Assembly: GCF_003967515.1 (NCBI RefSeq)
Contig: NZ_BIFQ01000001.1
Coordinates: forward strand, 2,666,001-2,730,000
From: Dictyobacter aurantiacus
GTDB taxonomy: Bacteria > Chloroflexota > Ktedonobacteria > Ktedonobacterales > Ktedonobacteraceae
Length of the DNA stretch: 64,000 nt
Direction of reading: 5' to 3'
The notes under the pieces were generated by a model that was not told where the DNA came from, searched no databases, and saw only the letters and a list, made by a program, of their open reading frames with translations. Position numbers and translations under genes: made by a program. Positions 29,452 through 38,807 of this stretch are shown piece after piece (position 1 is the first letter of the stretch; each line of letters starts with the position of its first letter).

Positions 29452-30153
29452 ATGGTCATAACAGCAGCATCGACGGTCGAGACGGTGCAGCGTAAGTTCC
29501 CGCAGGCAATCGTGGAAGTCGTCGAGTTTCAAGATGAGCAGACAATTGTACTGAAACCAGAAGCTCTGGTGGAGGTGTGCGCTTATCTGAAAAAGGAGCT
29601 CGAGTATAATTTCCTGGAAACCGTGACGGCGGTCGATTGGCCGGAACGCGTCCCTCGTTTCGATGTCGTCTATCATCTTCTCTCTTTACCCCATCAGTGC
29701 TTTTTGCGTCTGAAGGTGCGGGTCGGCCTGCGCCGTGAAGATCATCCCGCGGTCCCATCAGTGACCGGCATCTGGCCGGGTGCTAACTGGTATGAACGCG
29801 AAGTCTTCGATCTATTTGGTATCATTTTTACCGATCATCCCGATTTGCGTCGCTTGCTAATGCCGCCTGATTGGACAACTCATCCGCTGCGCAAAGATTA
29901 TCCTCTTTCCGGCTTTGATTTGCCCGAACCTCACTGGGGCGGCCAGGTTCCCTATGATATCGATCCTGGGGTGGGCGAGTATTATCAGCAAACCTTGCGT
30001 ACCCCTGAGGGCCGCGAACTCAATGAGAACCGCGATCAGTTGAATCCTTCTCAGGAGCCTGGTACCTTGTCCCCCGATGCCAGTCGCAACGGTTCTGATA
30101 CCTCTCTTTCTCCCAATGGGCAGGCGCGCCAGAATGGAAAGCGTAGAGGATGA
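29452..30153 (+). CDS. nuoC: NADH-quinone oxidoreductase subunit C
   Basis: 233-residue 30-kDa-type subunit of the peripheral arm; not fused to NuoD here. Family signatures include PGANWYEREVFDLFGIIF and DHPDLRRLLMPPDW. The C-terminal ~45 residues are hydrophilic and low-complexity. The start is uncertain: 29452 (MVITAAST) fits the family length, while 29440 and 29401 are in frame. A GAAGGA site lies 12 nt before 29452. Confidence 0.93.
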   Translation: MVITAASTVETVQRKFPQAIVEVVEFQDEQTIVLKPEALVEVCAYLKKELEYNFLETVTAVDWPERVPRFDVVYHLLSLPHQCFLRLKVRVGLRREDHPAVPSVTGIWPGANWYEREVFDLFGIIFTDHPDLRRLLMPPDWTTHPLRKDYPLSGFDLPEPHWGGQVPYDIDPGVGEYYQQTLRTPEGRELNENRDQLNPSQEPGTLSPDASRNGSDTSLSPNGQARQNGKRRG

Positions 30154-30156
30154 CCT

Positions 30157-31395
30157 ATGAAGCAGCAAGAGATTGAAAATACCTATACCATTGAGGATAG
30201 TCATCAGCTGGAGAATGGTCAACGTTCCGATACGATGACCATCAATATGGGTCCTCAGCATCCCAGTACCCATGGGGTGTTGCGCTTGCTCCTGACGATC
30301 GAGGGCGAGACGGTCATCAAGGCAGTCCCCGATATTGGTTTCTTACATACCGGCATCGAGAAGACGGCCGAGTCGAAGAGCTATCACCAGGCCCTGGTCC
30401 TGACCGATCGCATGGACTATCTGACTCCCTTGAACAATAATCTGGCCTATTCGCTGTCAGTTGAAAACTTGCTGGGGATTGAGGATCAGATTAACGATAA
30501 GATCAAGTATACACGAGTAATTCTGGCTGAACTGCAGCGTATTTCAAGCCACCTGGTCTGGCTGGGAACCCATGCGCTCGATCTGGGCGCGATGAGTATG
30601 TTCCTCTATTGTTTCCGCGAACGCGAGATGATCCTGGATGTGTTCGAGCTGATCTCGGGCGTGCGTATGATGACCAGTTTCATCTGCCCCGGTGGACTCC
30701 AGGCCGATCTGCCGCCGCAGTTTGAGAAGACGGTGCGTGCCTTTACGTCGTCCTTCCCGGACCGTTTGCAGGAATATCACGATCTGCTATCCAACAACCA
30801 GCTCTGGCTTGAGCGCACGAAGAATATCTGCGTTCTCAGCCAGGAAGATGCTCTGGCCTATGGAGCTAGCGGCCCCGTCCTGCGTGGTAGCGGCATCCTC
30901 TGGGATATCCGTAAGGTCTTTCCGTATTCAGGCTATGAACAGTTTGATTTTGATATCCCGGTCGGATCTAATGGTGATGTGTACGATCGCTATATGGTAC
31001 GCATGCTTGAGATGGAGCAGAGCCTCAAGATTATTAATCAGGCTCTCGATGGTCTGCCCACCGGTCCTCACCGTGTCAATAATCCCAAGATTACGCCGCC
31101 GCCCAAGTGGCAGATTACCGGTAGTATGGAGGCGCTGATCCACCACTTCAAGCTCTTTACCGAGGGCTATCGTCCCCCGAAGGGTGAGGCGTTCGTGCGG
31201 ACCGAGTCTCCCAAGGGAGAGATCGCGTTCTATATTGTCAGTGATGGCGGCCCTAAACCCTATCGCATGCATTTGCGCGGCGCGTCCTTCGCGAATCTGC
31301 AGGTCCTACCACGCATGCTCGAAGGAAGCTTCCTGGCGGACGTGGTGGCTGGCATCGGCAGTATCGATATCGTGCTAGGAGAAGTGGATCGATGA
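30157..31395 (+). CDS. nuoD: NADH-quinone oxidoreductase subunit D
   Basis: 412-residue 49-kDa-type subunit, related to hydrogenase large subunits, that forms the quinone cavity with NuoB. Motifs: MGPQHPSTHGVLRL, HTGIEKTAE, DRMDYL and the C-terminal GSIDIVLGEVDR. It starts 3 nt after nuoC with AGAGGA upstream, and its stop overlaps the nuoE start (ATGA). Confidence 0.96.
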   Translation: MKQQEIENTYTIEDSHQLENGQRSDTMTINMGPQHPSTHGVLRLLLTIEGETVIKAVPDIGFLHTGIEKTAESKSYHQALVLTDRMDYLTPLNNNLAYSLSVENLLGIEDQINDKIKYTRVILAELQRISSHLVWLGTHALDLGAMSMFLYCFREREMILDVFELISGVRMMTSFICPGGLQADLPPQFEKTVRAFTSSFPDRLQEYHDLLSNNQLWLERTKNICVLSQEDALAYGASGPVLRGSGILWDIRKVFPYSGYEQFDFDIPVGSNGDVYDRYMVRMLEMEQSLKIINQALDGLPTGPHRVNNPKITPPPKWQITGSMEALIHHFKLFTEGYRPPKGEAFVRTESPKGEIAFYIVSDGGPKPYRMHLRGASFANLQVLPRMLEGSFLADVVAGIGSIDIVLGEVDR

Positions 31396-31883
31396 TTTCT
31401 GAGCAGGCCAAACAACGCATGCGGGAACTGGCTTCCCGCTATCCCGTAGCCCGTTCGGCGGTGATGCCTTCCTTACATATCGCTCAGCAGGAAGAAGGCT
31501 ATATTACCGACGAAGGATTGCGGGCGGTCGCCGAGGCGATTAATATGACCGTGGATGATGTAGAGAGTATCGCCACTTTCTACACCATGTACTATCAGAG
31601 GCCGCAGGGTAAAAAGGTGATCAATGTCTGCACCAGCATCTCTTGCTACCTGCGCAACTGTGATGCGCTGGTCGAGCACCTGGAGCAGCGTCTGGGTATC
31701 AAGCGTGGCGAGACCACGTCCGATGGCAACTATACCCTGAATACGGTCGAATGTATTGCATCCTGTAGCTCTGCACCTGCTTTACAGGTCAATGGCGAAT
31801 TCTACGAAAATGTTACCCGAGAAAGTGCCGACGCACTCATCGATGCATTAGATCAAGAACTTGGTATTGCAAAAACTGTATAA
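31392..31883 (+). CDS. nuoE: NADH-quinone oxidoreductase subunit E
   Basis: 163-residue thioredoxin-fold subunit carrying a [2Fe-2S] cluster in the NADH-oxidising module. Two cysteine pairs are visible: CTSISCYL and the CIASCSSAP segment. It starts in the ATGA overlap with nuoD. It is followed by a 421-nt gap full of hairpins before nuoF, its direct structural partner. Confidence 0.95.
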   Translation: MISEQAKQRMRELASRYPVARSAVMPSLHIAQQEEGYITDEGLRAVAEAINMTVDDVESIATFYTMYYQRPQGKKVINVCTSISCYLRNCDALVEHLEQRLGIKRGETTSDGNYTLNTVECIASCSSAPALQVNGEFYENVTRESADALIDALDQELGIAKTV

Positions 31884-31963
31884 GAAGCGCTCAAAGAGAG
31901 TCTTTGCTTGAATTTAACGTGCCCCCTGGCGGGCGGGCGCATCCGCGTCCTGGCCCTTTTTTA

Positions 31964-32006
31964 TTCTTGTTGCAAAAGTGTGCATCGCACACTTTTGCAA
32001 CAAGAA
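31964..32006. repeat. Inverted repeat (20-bp arms, 3-nt loop) inside the nuo operon
   Basis: Arms 31964-31983 and 31987-32006 are exactly complementary around ATC. It lies 80 nt after nuoE and before two modular repeats. A stem of this strength between nuoE and nuoF would block or process the nuo transcript in part. Confidence 0.88.
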
Positions 32007-32014
32007 GCAATACT

Positions 32015-32249
32015 AAAAGAGAGTGGAGATGCAAAGCCGGGGCAAGCCCGGCACCTACGGGGTGTGGGAATTGACTCATCAAACATCTTCTCCCTCGACT
32101 AAAGGAGAGTGGGGATGCAAGGGGTGACTAGCCCCAAAGCCGGGGCAAGCCCGGCACCTACAGGGGTGCAGGGTCCTCCCTGCCGGGGTGCGGGGTGTCC
32201 CCGCTCTCTTTTTCTCTCCTCTCTCGCCGCCGCAGGCGGCGAGAGAGGA
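32015..32249. repeat. Two modular GC-rich hairpin repeats between nuoE and nuoF
   Basis: Copy 1 (32015-32095) and copy 2 (32101-32249) start with AAAGGAGAGTGGGGATGCA-like sequence and hold the GCCGGGGCAAGCCCGGC hairpin. Copy 2 adds GCGGGG-TGT-CCCCGC and ends in CCTCTCTCGCCGCC-GCA-GGCGGCGAGAGAGG (32217-32249). The same order of modules as in the 26.2-kb array with different but paired stem sequences. Confidence 0.8.
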
Positions 32250-32304
32250 AAAGGTAACCGCCGGATGGCACATCCATACTTCCATACAAAGGATGTAATA
32301 CTGT

Positions 32305-33627
32305 ATGCCAGAACTAATCATTACTAAGAATCTTGATGTCCCGGGTATAGATAAGCTTGATGTCTATCGGCAGCATGGCGGCTACGAGGCTTTGGCGAAG
32401 GCGCTGCGCAACTATCAGCCAGACGAACTGGTCGATGCCATCAAAACCTCGGGTCTGCGTGGTCGCGGGGGCGCCGGTTTCCCAACTGGCATGAAGTGGA
32501 GCTTTCTGGCCAAAAATGATCGGCCCCGCTACCTGTGTTGTAACTGCGACGAGAGCGAGCCGGGGACCTGTAAGGACCGGGTGATCATGGAGCAGATTCC
32601 TCATCGCCTGGTTGAAGGGGTTATCATTACTAGCTATGCCTGTAAGGTTCATACCGCCTTTATCTATGTGCGTGGCGAACTGGTTAAGGCGGGCCGCCAG
32701 GTTGAGAAGGCGGTCGAGGAGGCCTACGCGGCTGGACTGCTGGGTAAGAATATTCTGGGCAGCGACTTTAGCCTGGATGTGATTGTGCATCGTGGCGCGG
32801 GCGCCTATATTTGTGGTGAAGAGAGCGCTTTGATGGAGTCCCTGGAGGGTCGCCGTGGCTATCCTCGCTTGAAGCCTCCTTTCCCGGCTGTGGTGGGTCT
32901 GTATGGTGGCCCGACGGTTATCAATAACTGCGAGACGCTGGCGACGGTTCCAGCCATCATCGAGAATGGCGCCGATTACTACGCCTCCTTCGGTACTGAG
33001 AAGAGTAAGGGGACGCGTATCTTCTGCCTGAGCGGACAGGTGAAGAAGCCGGGCAATTATGAGTTGCCGCTGGGTATTCCGCTGAGCACCTTGATCTACG
33101 ATGAGAAGTATGGCGGCGGCATCCTGGATGATCGCGAGTTGAAGGCGATCATTCCAGGTGGCTCTTCGACCTTTATCCTGTCTCCAGATAAAGTAGATAC
33201 GCCTCTGGACTATGAGTCGATCGCGGCGGCTGGCTCGATGCTGGGTTCGGGCGGCGTGATCGTTATTTCGGATGCTACCTGCATCGTGGGCGCTATCCTG
33301 CGCATGACCGAGTTCTATCGCGATGAGTCCTGCGGCAAGTGTACCCCCTGTCGTGAGGGTACCTTCTGGCTGACTGAGATCCTTGAGCGTCTGGAACATG
33401 GTCATGGCGAGATGAGGGACGTGGATCTGCTGCTGGATATCTGCGATAACCTGGCCGGCAAGTCGTTTTGCCCGCTGGGCGACGCGGCTACCAGTTCGAT
33501 TACCAGTGGTATTCGCCAGTTCCGTGCGGAGTTTGAATATCACGTCACCCACGGTTGCTGCATGACCGGACCCGGCAGTAAGAAGAGTCATACCACCGAG
33601 GCGGCCCAGCCTGCTGGAACACGCTAG
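32305..33627 (+). CDS. nuoF: NADH-quinone oxidoreductase subunit F (NADH-binding)
   Basis: 440-residue flavoprotein subunit that binds NADH and FMN and carries cluster N3. Motifs: GLRGRGGAGFPTGMKW (NADH), CNCDESEPGTCKDR (FMN region), GAGAYICGEESALMESLEG and the 4Fe-4S set SCGKCTPCREG with a later Cys in FCPLGDA. It opens the second segment of the operon after the hairpin region. AAAGGA lies 11 nt before the ATG. Confidence 0.97.
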   Translation: MPELIITKNLDVPGIDKLDVYRQHGGYEALAKALRNYQPDELVDAIKTSGLRGRGGAGFPTGMKWSFLAKNDRPRYLCCNCDESEPGTCKDRVIMEQIPHRLVEGVIITSYACKVHTAFIYVRGELVKAGRQVEKAVEEAYAAGLLGKNILGSDFSLDVIVHRGAGAYICGEESALMESLEGRRGYPRLKPPFPAVVGLYGGPTVINNCETLATVPAIIENGADYYASFGTEKSKGTRIFCLSGQVKKPGNYELPLGIPLSTLIYDEKYGGGILDDRELKAIIPGGSSTFILSPDKVDTPLDYESIAAAGSMLGSGGVIVISDATCIVGAILRMTEFYRDESCGKCTPCREGTFWLTEILERLEHGHGEMRDVDLLLDICDNLAGKSFCPLGDAATSSITSGIRQFRAEFEYHVTHGCCMTGPGSKKSHTTEAAQPAGTR

Positions 33628-33645
33628 AATAGAGGAAATTCTGAC

Positions 33646-35814
33646 ATGCCAGAAGAAGAGAAAAAAGAAGAGCTTGTACATCTCACCATTGATGGCATCC
33701 CTGTAGAAGTTCCTCCGGGAACTCTGGTGTGGGCGGCCGCTCAAAAGGCGGGAATTGAGATTCCTATTTATTGCTACCATCAGAAGATGCCGCCGCTGGG
33801 CGCCTGTCGTATGTGCTTTGTGGAGATCGAGAAGATGCCGAAGCCTCCACAAACCTCATGTACGACCCCGGTGGCCGAGGGCATGGTGGTGCATACAAAG
33901 ACCGAGAAGGTGCTGAAGGCGCGCCGGGGCACCCTGGAGTTCCTGTTGCTGAACCATCCGCTGGATTGCCCGATCTGCGATAAGGCCGGCGAGTGCGATC
34001 TGCAGGATTTTACGCTGCGTCATGGTCCCGGCAATACGCGCTTCGATCTGCATAAGCGCCACTACGAGAAGCCGATCCCGGTCAGCGACGATGTGCTGCT
34101 TGATCGCGAGCGCTGCATCCTCTGCCAGCGCTGTACGCGCTTTAGCTCAGAGATCTCGATGGACAATGGTCTGGTGATGATCTCCCGTGGCTATCGCATG
34201 GAAGTGGGTACGGCCCCCGGTCACGCCTTCGATTCGGTCTTTTCGGGTAACACCACCGAGATCTGTCCCGTTGGCGCGTTGACGGCCTCGACCTACCGCT
34301 TTAAGGCGCGACCATGGGAGCTCAAGCGTACGCCCAGCGTCTGCAATAACTGTAGCGTTGGCTGTAATGCTCGCATCGATAGCCGCGTGGATCGCGTGAT
34401 GCGCTTGATGTCACGCAACAATGATGCCATCGATGATGGCTGGCTGTGTAACCGTGGTCGCTGGGAGTTTGAGTATGTCAATAGCCCGCAGCGCCTGCGT
34501 ACACCTCTCATTCGTCGCAATGGTCAGCTGACGAAGGCCAGCTGGGATGAGGCATGGTTATTTATCGCTCGGCGCTTGAAAGAGATCGTGTCACAGCATG
34601 GTAAGCAGGCGGTGGCTGGCATCGGCTCGACACGTACCACCAATGAGGAGGCGTACCTCTTCCAGAAACTGCTGCGCGATGTGATCGGTACCAGAAATGT
34701 GGATCACTATCATGGATCTTTCCCTGGCGCGCGCGATCAACTGACAGGTCGTCCGTGGGCGATGACCAACAGCATCGTCGATATAGAGAAGGCCTCCCAC
34801 GTGGTGCTGATCGCTTCCGATCCCTATCAGCGCCAGCCGATCCTTAATCTGCGCATCAAGAAGGCTCTGCGTAATGGCGCGAAGATTATCGTCATCAACT
34901 CGGCGGATACCGAGCTGGATCGCCTGGCGGCCTTGAAGCTGACTGTGCCGCAGGGCTCTGAGGCTATGGCTGTGAAGGTGATGCTGAAGCAGCTGCTGAA
35001 CAATGCTGAGCTGGATCTGAGCGGCCATGAAGATGTGCGCGATAGCATTAAGCGCGAGGACCAGGCGATTCGGGCGGTTGAGGATTCTTTTGGAGCAAAG
35101 GTGACGACTGGACTCCAGGAACTGGCCGATGAGTTGTTGAACGCGAAGGGCGCCGTCATTCTATATGATGAGATGGCTACCCATGTGCCTGGCAACGAGA
35201 GTCTGGCGGCTAATGCGCAACTGCTGGCGGTCCTGACTAAACAACTGGATCGGCCCGGGGCCGGTGTTGGCCCCCTGTTTGAGGACGCCAATTCCCTTGG
35301 CGCCCGCGACATGGGTTTGCTCCCTGATGCCCTACCAGGCTATCGGACGGTTGACGAGCCGGGTCTGACCTATGATGAGATCCTGAGCGGTTCGCAGGTG
35401 AAGGCACTGCTGGTGATGGGTGCCAATCCGGCCCGCCATCTGCCAGATGGCAAGCTGCCATCTTCGCTGGAACTGCTGGTGGTCCAGGAACTGTTGCTGA
35501 CCGAAACTGCTCAGCAGGCTGACGTGGTCCTTCCCGCCGTTTCCTTCGCTGAAAAAGATGGCAGTATGACCAACGTGGACCACCATGTGCAGGCCATCCG
35601 GCGCGCACTGCGTCCTCTGCCGGGCGCTAAGGCTGACTGGGAGATCCTGGTAGGACTGGCCGCCGCGCTGGGCGAGACCTGGACCTACGCCAGCCCGCGT
35701 GATGTGCTGCTGGAAATTGCTGATAATAATCCTTTCTATGCCGGTCTGAGCTGGGAGGATCTGGGAGCTCAGGGCGTCCGCATTGTGCAGGAGCAGGAGG
35801 TTGCTCATGTTTGA
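33646..35814 (+). CDS. nuoG: NADH-quinone oxidoreductase subunit G
   Basis: 722-residue iron-sulfur subunit. N-terminal 2Fe-2S ferredoxin-type domain (IYCYHQKMPPLGACRMC), the His-Cys3 cluster (CPICDKAGECDLQD), CILCQRCTRFSSE and CPVGAL, then the fourth set SVCNNCSVGCNARI, which is the extra cluster region found in some lineages. A molybdopterin-oxidoreductase-like domain without cofactor-binding signs follows. Its last 8 bp overlap the nuoH start. Confidence 0.95.
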   Translation: MPEEEKKEELVHLTIDGIPVEVPPGTLVWAAAQKAGIEIPIYCYHQKMPPLGACRMCFVEIEKMPKPPQTSCTTPVAEGMVVHTKTEKVLKARRGTLEFLLLNHPLDCPICDKAGECDLQDFTLRHGPGNTRFDLHKRHYEKPIPVSDDVLLDRERCILCQRCTRFSSEISMDNGLVMISRGYRMEVGTAPGHAFDSVFSGNTTEICPVGALTASTYRFKARPWELKRTPSVCNNCSVGCNARIDSRVDRVMRLMSRNNDAIDDGWLCNRGRWEFEYVNSPQRLRTPLIRRNGQLTKASWDEAWLFIARRLKEIVSQHGKQAVAGIGSTRTTNEEAYLFQKLLRDVIGTRNVDHYHGSFPGARDQLTGRPWAMTNSIVDIEKASHVVLIASDPYQRQPILNLRIKKALRNGAKIIVINSADTELDRLAALKLTVPQGSEAMAVKVMLKQLLNNAELDLSGHEDVRDSIKREDQAIRAVEDSFGAKVTTGLQELADELLNAKGAVILYDEMATHVPGNESLAANAQLLAVLTKQLDRPGAGVGPLFEDANSLGARDMGLLPDALPGYRTVDEPGLTYDEILSGSQVKALLVMGANPARHLPDGKLPSSLELLVVQELLLTETAQQADVVLPAVSFAEKDGSMTNVDHHVQAIRRALRPLPGAKADWEILVGLAAALGETWTYASPRDVLLEIADNNPFYAGLSWEDLGAQGVRIVQEQEVAHV

Positions 35815-37075
35815 TTTCATGAATGATCCCACTGTGGCCCTGGTTGTGGCGACGATCGTGAAGGGCGCGATCTTGATTTTCGTCCTTCTGACCGCCTTTG
35901 CCTACATGACGCTGATTGAGCGGCGCGTGGTGGCTAAAATTCAGGGTCGCCTGGGTCCAAATCGTGCCGGTCCGCTGGGTCTGTTTCAGCCAGTGGCCGA
36001 TGCGCTGAAGATGGCCTTTAAAGAACAGATCGTGCCATCACAGGCCAGGAAAGCTATCTACCTGGTCGCTCCGGTGATCTCGGTGGTGGTGGCGCTGTGC
36101 GCCTTCGCGGTCGTGCCGATCGGTAATAACTGGAGCGGCAAAGCCAATGTGCATAGCGTCTGGGACCCCTTTATCGGCGATATCAATGTTGGTATCCTGT
36201 GGATTCTGGCTATCTCTTCGCTGGCGGTCTACGGCATCGTGCTCGGTGGTTGGGCCTCGGGTAACCGCTATTCACTGCTAGGCGCTCTGCGTAGCGCCGC
36301 CCAGATGGTTTCTTATGAAACGAGTCTGGGTCTGGCATTGAGTGGTGTGCTGATGTGGGCCGGCTCTCTGAGCATGGTCGATATCGTCCATCGTCAGCTC
36401 GATATGGGTATCTGGTTCCTGTTCGCGCAGCCGCTCGGCTTTGTGATCTACCTCATCGCCGGTGTGGCTGAGGTGAACCGTGCCCCCTTCGATCTGCCAG
36501 AGGCCGAGCAGGAATTGACGGCCGGCTACCTGACCGAATATAGCGGCCTGCGCTGGAGCCTCTACCAGATGGCCGAGTACATCAATATGATCACCGTCAG
36601 TTCGATCGCCTCCACCCTCTTCCTGGGCGGCTGGAGCTTCTTCGGTCTGACCGATGGTATTCCGGTGCTCTCGATCGTCATCTTTGTCATCAAGGTCGCC
36701 TTTTTCCTGTTCCTGTTCATCTGGCTCCGTGCCACCCTGCCGCGCATCCGCTATGATCGCCTGATGCGCTTTGGCTGGCAGGCGCTCTTGCCTTTGTCTG
36801 TTCTCAACATTATTATCACTGCCTTCGCGGTCGCCCTTCACTGGAGCTGGGTCGTCAGTGGTGTCGGTGGACTGATCGTGATCGCTATTATGCTGTTTGT
36901 CATTCGCCGCCAGAGCATTAAAGAAGGCACACGTTTTGAAGAGGAGCCGAGCAAGGGGGTTCGGGTTCTACCAACCTCGGTTCGATTGGCACGTTTTGAG
37001 AAGCCTGCCTCTCCTGTTGCTGAGACCGCCGAGTCCGCCCCGGAGGCATCCGATTCAACCCCTATGCGGGTATAA
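35807..37075 (+). CDS. nuoH: NADH-quinone oxidoreductase subunit H
   Basis: 422-residue membrane subunit that connects the quinone site to the proton pumps; about eight helices. Conserved segments include ERRVVAKIQGRLGPNRAGP, EVNRAPFDLPEAE and ELTAGYLTEYSG. The last ~70 residues form a hydrophilic extension. The start at 35807 lies inside nuoG and has AGGAGG 7 nt upstream; the longer frame from 35783 adds residues from the nuoG overlap. Confidence 0.96.
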   Translation: MFDFMNDPTVALVVATIVKGAILIFVLLTAFAYMTLIERRVVAKIQGRLGPNRAGPLGLFQPVADALKMAFKEQIVPSQARKAIYLVAPVISVVVALCAFAVVPIGNNWSGKANVHSVWDPFIGDINVGILWILAISSLAVYGIVLGGWASGNRYSLLGALRSAAQMVSYETSLGLALSGVLMWAGSLSMVDIVHRQLDMGIWFLFAQPLGFVIYLIAGVAEVNRAPFDLPEAEQELTAGYLTEYSGLRWSLYQMAEYINMITVSSIASTLFLGGWSFFGLTDGIPVLSIVIFVIKVAFFLFLFIWLRATLPRIRYDRLMRFGWQALLPLSVLNIIITAFAVALHWSWVVSGVGGLIVIAIMLFVIRRQSIKEGTRFEEEPSKGVRVLPTSVRLARFEKPASPVAETAESAPEASDSTPMRV

Positions 37076-37087
37076 GGAGTGAATGTA

Positions 37088-37702
37088 ATGTCTTTTGATA
37101 TCGTCAAAGGCATGGCCACAACCCTGAAGAATATTGGTCGCAAGCCTACTACCGTCTCTTATCCTGAGGAGGAGCGCCAACTGCCCGCTCGTTTCCGTGG
37201 TCGCCACGTGCTGCATCGCTACGACAATGGCATGGAGCGCTGCGTCGGCTGCTATCTCTGCGCCGGCGCTTGTCCCGCCGATGCCATCTATATCGAGGCG
37301 GACGAGAACACGGATGAGCAGCGCGTCTCCCCCGGCGAACGCTACGCCCGCGTCTTTGACGTCAACATGCTGCGCTGCATCTTCTGTGGTTATTGCCAGG
37401 CCGCCTGTCCCACGGGAGCCATTACGCTGGAGCAGAAATATGAGCTGGCCTCGTATTATCCCGAAGACCTGGTCTATCACAAAGAGCAGCTGCTAGAGCC
37501 AAAGGGGGAATCCACCATCGGCTCCAACAATGTCTGGGCTGAGCCCGCGCCCGAACACGCCGCGCAGCCTATCCCGCAAGAATCGCACGTCTTCGACGGC
37601 TCGCGCGCCAGTTCCGCCGCCGTCGGACTCGGCAACATCGAAGTCGAACGCCCCAACCTTCTCGTCAACGAAGAGCAGGATGAGGATAGAAGAAAGCTGT
37701 GA
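37088..37702 (+). CDS. nuoI: NADH-quinone oxidoreductase subunit I
   Basis: 204-residue subunit with two [4Fe-4S] clusters: CVGCYLCAGACP and CIFCGYCQAACP. The first ~140 residues cover the family; the C-terminal ~60 are an added low-complexity tail rich in A, P and E. The start at 37088 has AAGGAG 8 nt upstream; a GTG at 37079 overlaps it. Confidence 0.95.
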   Translation: MSFDIVKGMATTLKNIGRKPTTVSYPEEERQLPARFRGRHVLHRYDNGMERCVGCYLCAGACPADAIYIEADENTDEQRVSPGERYARVFDVNMLRCIFCGYCQAACPTGAITLEQKYELASYYPEDLVYHKEQLLEPKGESTIGSNNVWAEPAPEHAAQPIPQESHVFDGSRASSAAVGLGNIEVERPNLLVNEEQDEDRRKL

Positions 37703-37709
37703 AAATGAT

Positions 37710-38243
37710 ATGACATTTGAAATCGTATCGTTTATTGTGCTGGCGGTCGCCACGGTTGCCACGGCAATCGGCGTCATCGCCTTCAAAAATGCCGTCCACA
37801 GCGCTTTGAGCTTGATCCTCACGCTGCTGTTCCTGGCACTATTTTACTTGCAACTGCAGGCTATGTTCATCGCGGTCGTCCAGATACTCATTTATGCCGG
37901 CGCTATCATGGTTCTCTTCCTATTCGTCGTCACCATGCTGGCACCCGATCAGAACGAATCCGATCTGCAGGATCGCCTACCCTGGCAGCGCATCGTTGGC
38001 GGCTTACTCGGACTTGTGCTCGTCGCCTCCCTGAGCTATCTGCTCTTCACTGGAGCCCAGACGGCCGGAGCCAAAGCCAGTTCCGACAACAGCCTCTCGC
38101 AGGCCGTAATAAAATTCCATGGGGATACCCAGGCTTTCGGCATGGCCCTCTTCCATGGCTTCTTATTCCCCTTCGAGATCACTAGCCTGCTCATCATCGT
38201 CGCAATTCTCGGCGCCCTCGTCTTCGGTCGCCGCACCAATTAA
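37710..38243 (+). CDS. nuoJ: NADH-quinone oxidoreductase subunit J
   Basis: 177-residue membrane subunit with five hydrophobic segments, including QILIYAGAIMVLFLFVVTML, a helix that takes part in coupling. The start at 37710 (MTFEIVSFIV) is chosen because the upstream part of the open frame overlaps nuoI in another frame; only a weak ribosome-binding site is visible, so coupling to nuoI (8 nt away) is likely. Confidence 0.93.
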   Translation: MTFEIVSFIVLAVATVATAIGVIAFKNAVHSALSLILTLLFLALFYLQLQAMFIAVVQILIYAGAIMVLFLFVVTMLAPDQNESDLQDRLPWQRIVGGLLGLVLVASLSYLLFTGAQTAGAKASSDNSLSQAVIKFHGDTQAFGMALFHGFLFPFEITSLLIIVAILGALVFGRRTN

Positions 38244-38265
38244 AAACTATATAAATCGGGGCACC

Positions 38266-38483
38266 AAAGCGGGGATGCAATGGGCGGCGAGGCCAAAGCC
38301 GGGTCAAGCCCGGCACCTACGGGGTGTGGGGGCTGTGTCCCCACCCACCTTTCTTCCCTTCTTACCACCGCTGTGGGTGATACCAAAAGCGGGGATGCAA
38401 GGGGCGGCGAGCCCCTTGACTGGGGGTGTGGGGGCTGTGCCCCCACCCACCTCCTTTCCCTTCTTGCCGCCGTAGGCGGCACC
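38266..38483. repeat. Two modular GC-rich hairpin repeats between nuoJ and nuoK
   Basis: Copies 38266-38394 and 38395-38483 both start AAAGCGGGGATGCAA. The stem GTGGGGGC-TGTG-...CCCCCAC differs by a matched change between copies (CTGTGTCCCCAC versus CTGTGCCCCCAC). The first carries GCCGGG-TCAA-GCCCGGC, and the second ends in GCCGCC-GTA-GGCGGC. The nuoJ-nuoK junction is normally short or overlapping in bacteria; here it is 262 nt. Confidence 0.8.
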
Positions 38484-38505
38484 GAAAAGAAAAAAGGAGA
38501 GAACA

Positions 38506-38805
38506 ATGCCATTATCTGCTTATTTGATAATGAGCGCCGTATTGTTCACGATCGGAGTGATCGGCGTCCTCATCCGACGCAACCCACTCATTATCTTTAT
38601 GTCGATTGAACTGATGCTGAATGCCGTCAATCTATCGTTTGTGGCCCTATCACATTTTCTCGATTCTGCCGATGGGCAGATGTTTGTCTTCTTAGTGCTG
38701 ACGGTCGCCGCCGCTGAAGTCGTGGTTGGTCTGGCCCTGATCGTCTCCATCTACCGCAAGCGCCGCAACATCGATGTTGACGAGATGAACATAATGCGAG
38801 GCTAA
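38506..38805 (+). CDS. nuoK: NADH-quinone oxidoreductase subunit K
   Basis: 99-residue, three-helix MrpC-type membrane subunit with the conserved IELMLNAVNL and AAEVVVGLAL stretches holding the two membrane glutamates of the proton path. AGGAG lies 6 nt before the ATG. nuoL starts 2 nt after its stop. Confidence 0.96.
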   Translation: MPLSAYLIMSAVLFTIGVIGVLIRRNPLIIFMSIELMLNAVNLSFVALSHFLDSADGQMFVFLVLTVAAAEVVVGLALIVSIYRKRRNIDVDEMNIMRG

Positions 38806-38807
38806 CT

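Noticed and set aside
32314..33852. 512-codon minus-strand open frame
   Set aside because: Antisense to nuoF and the start of nuoG, which are certain; no family features.
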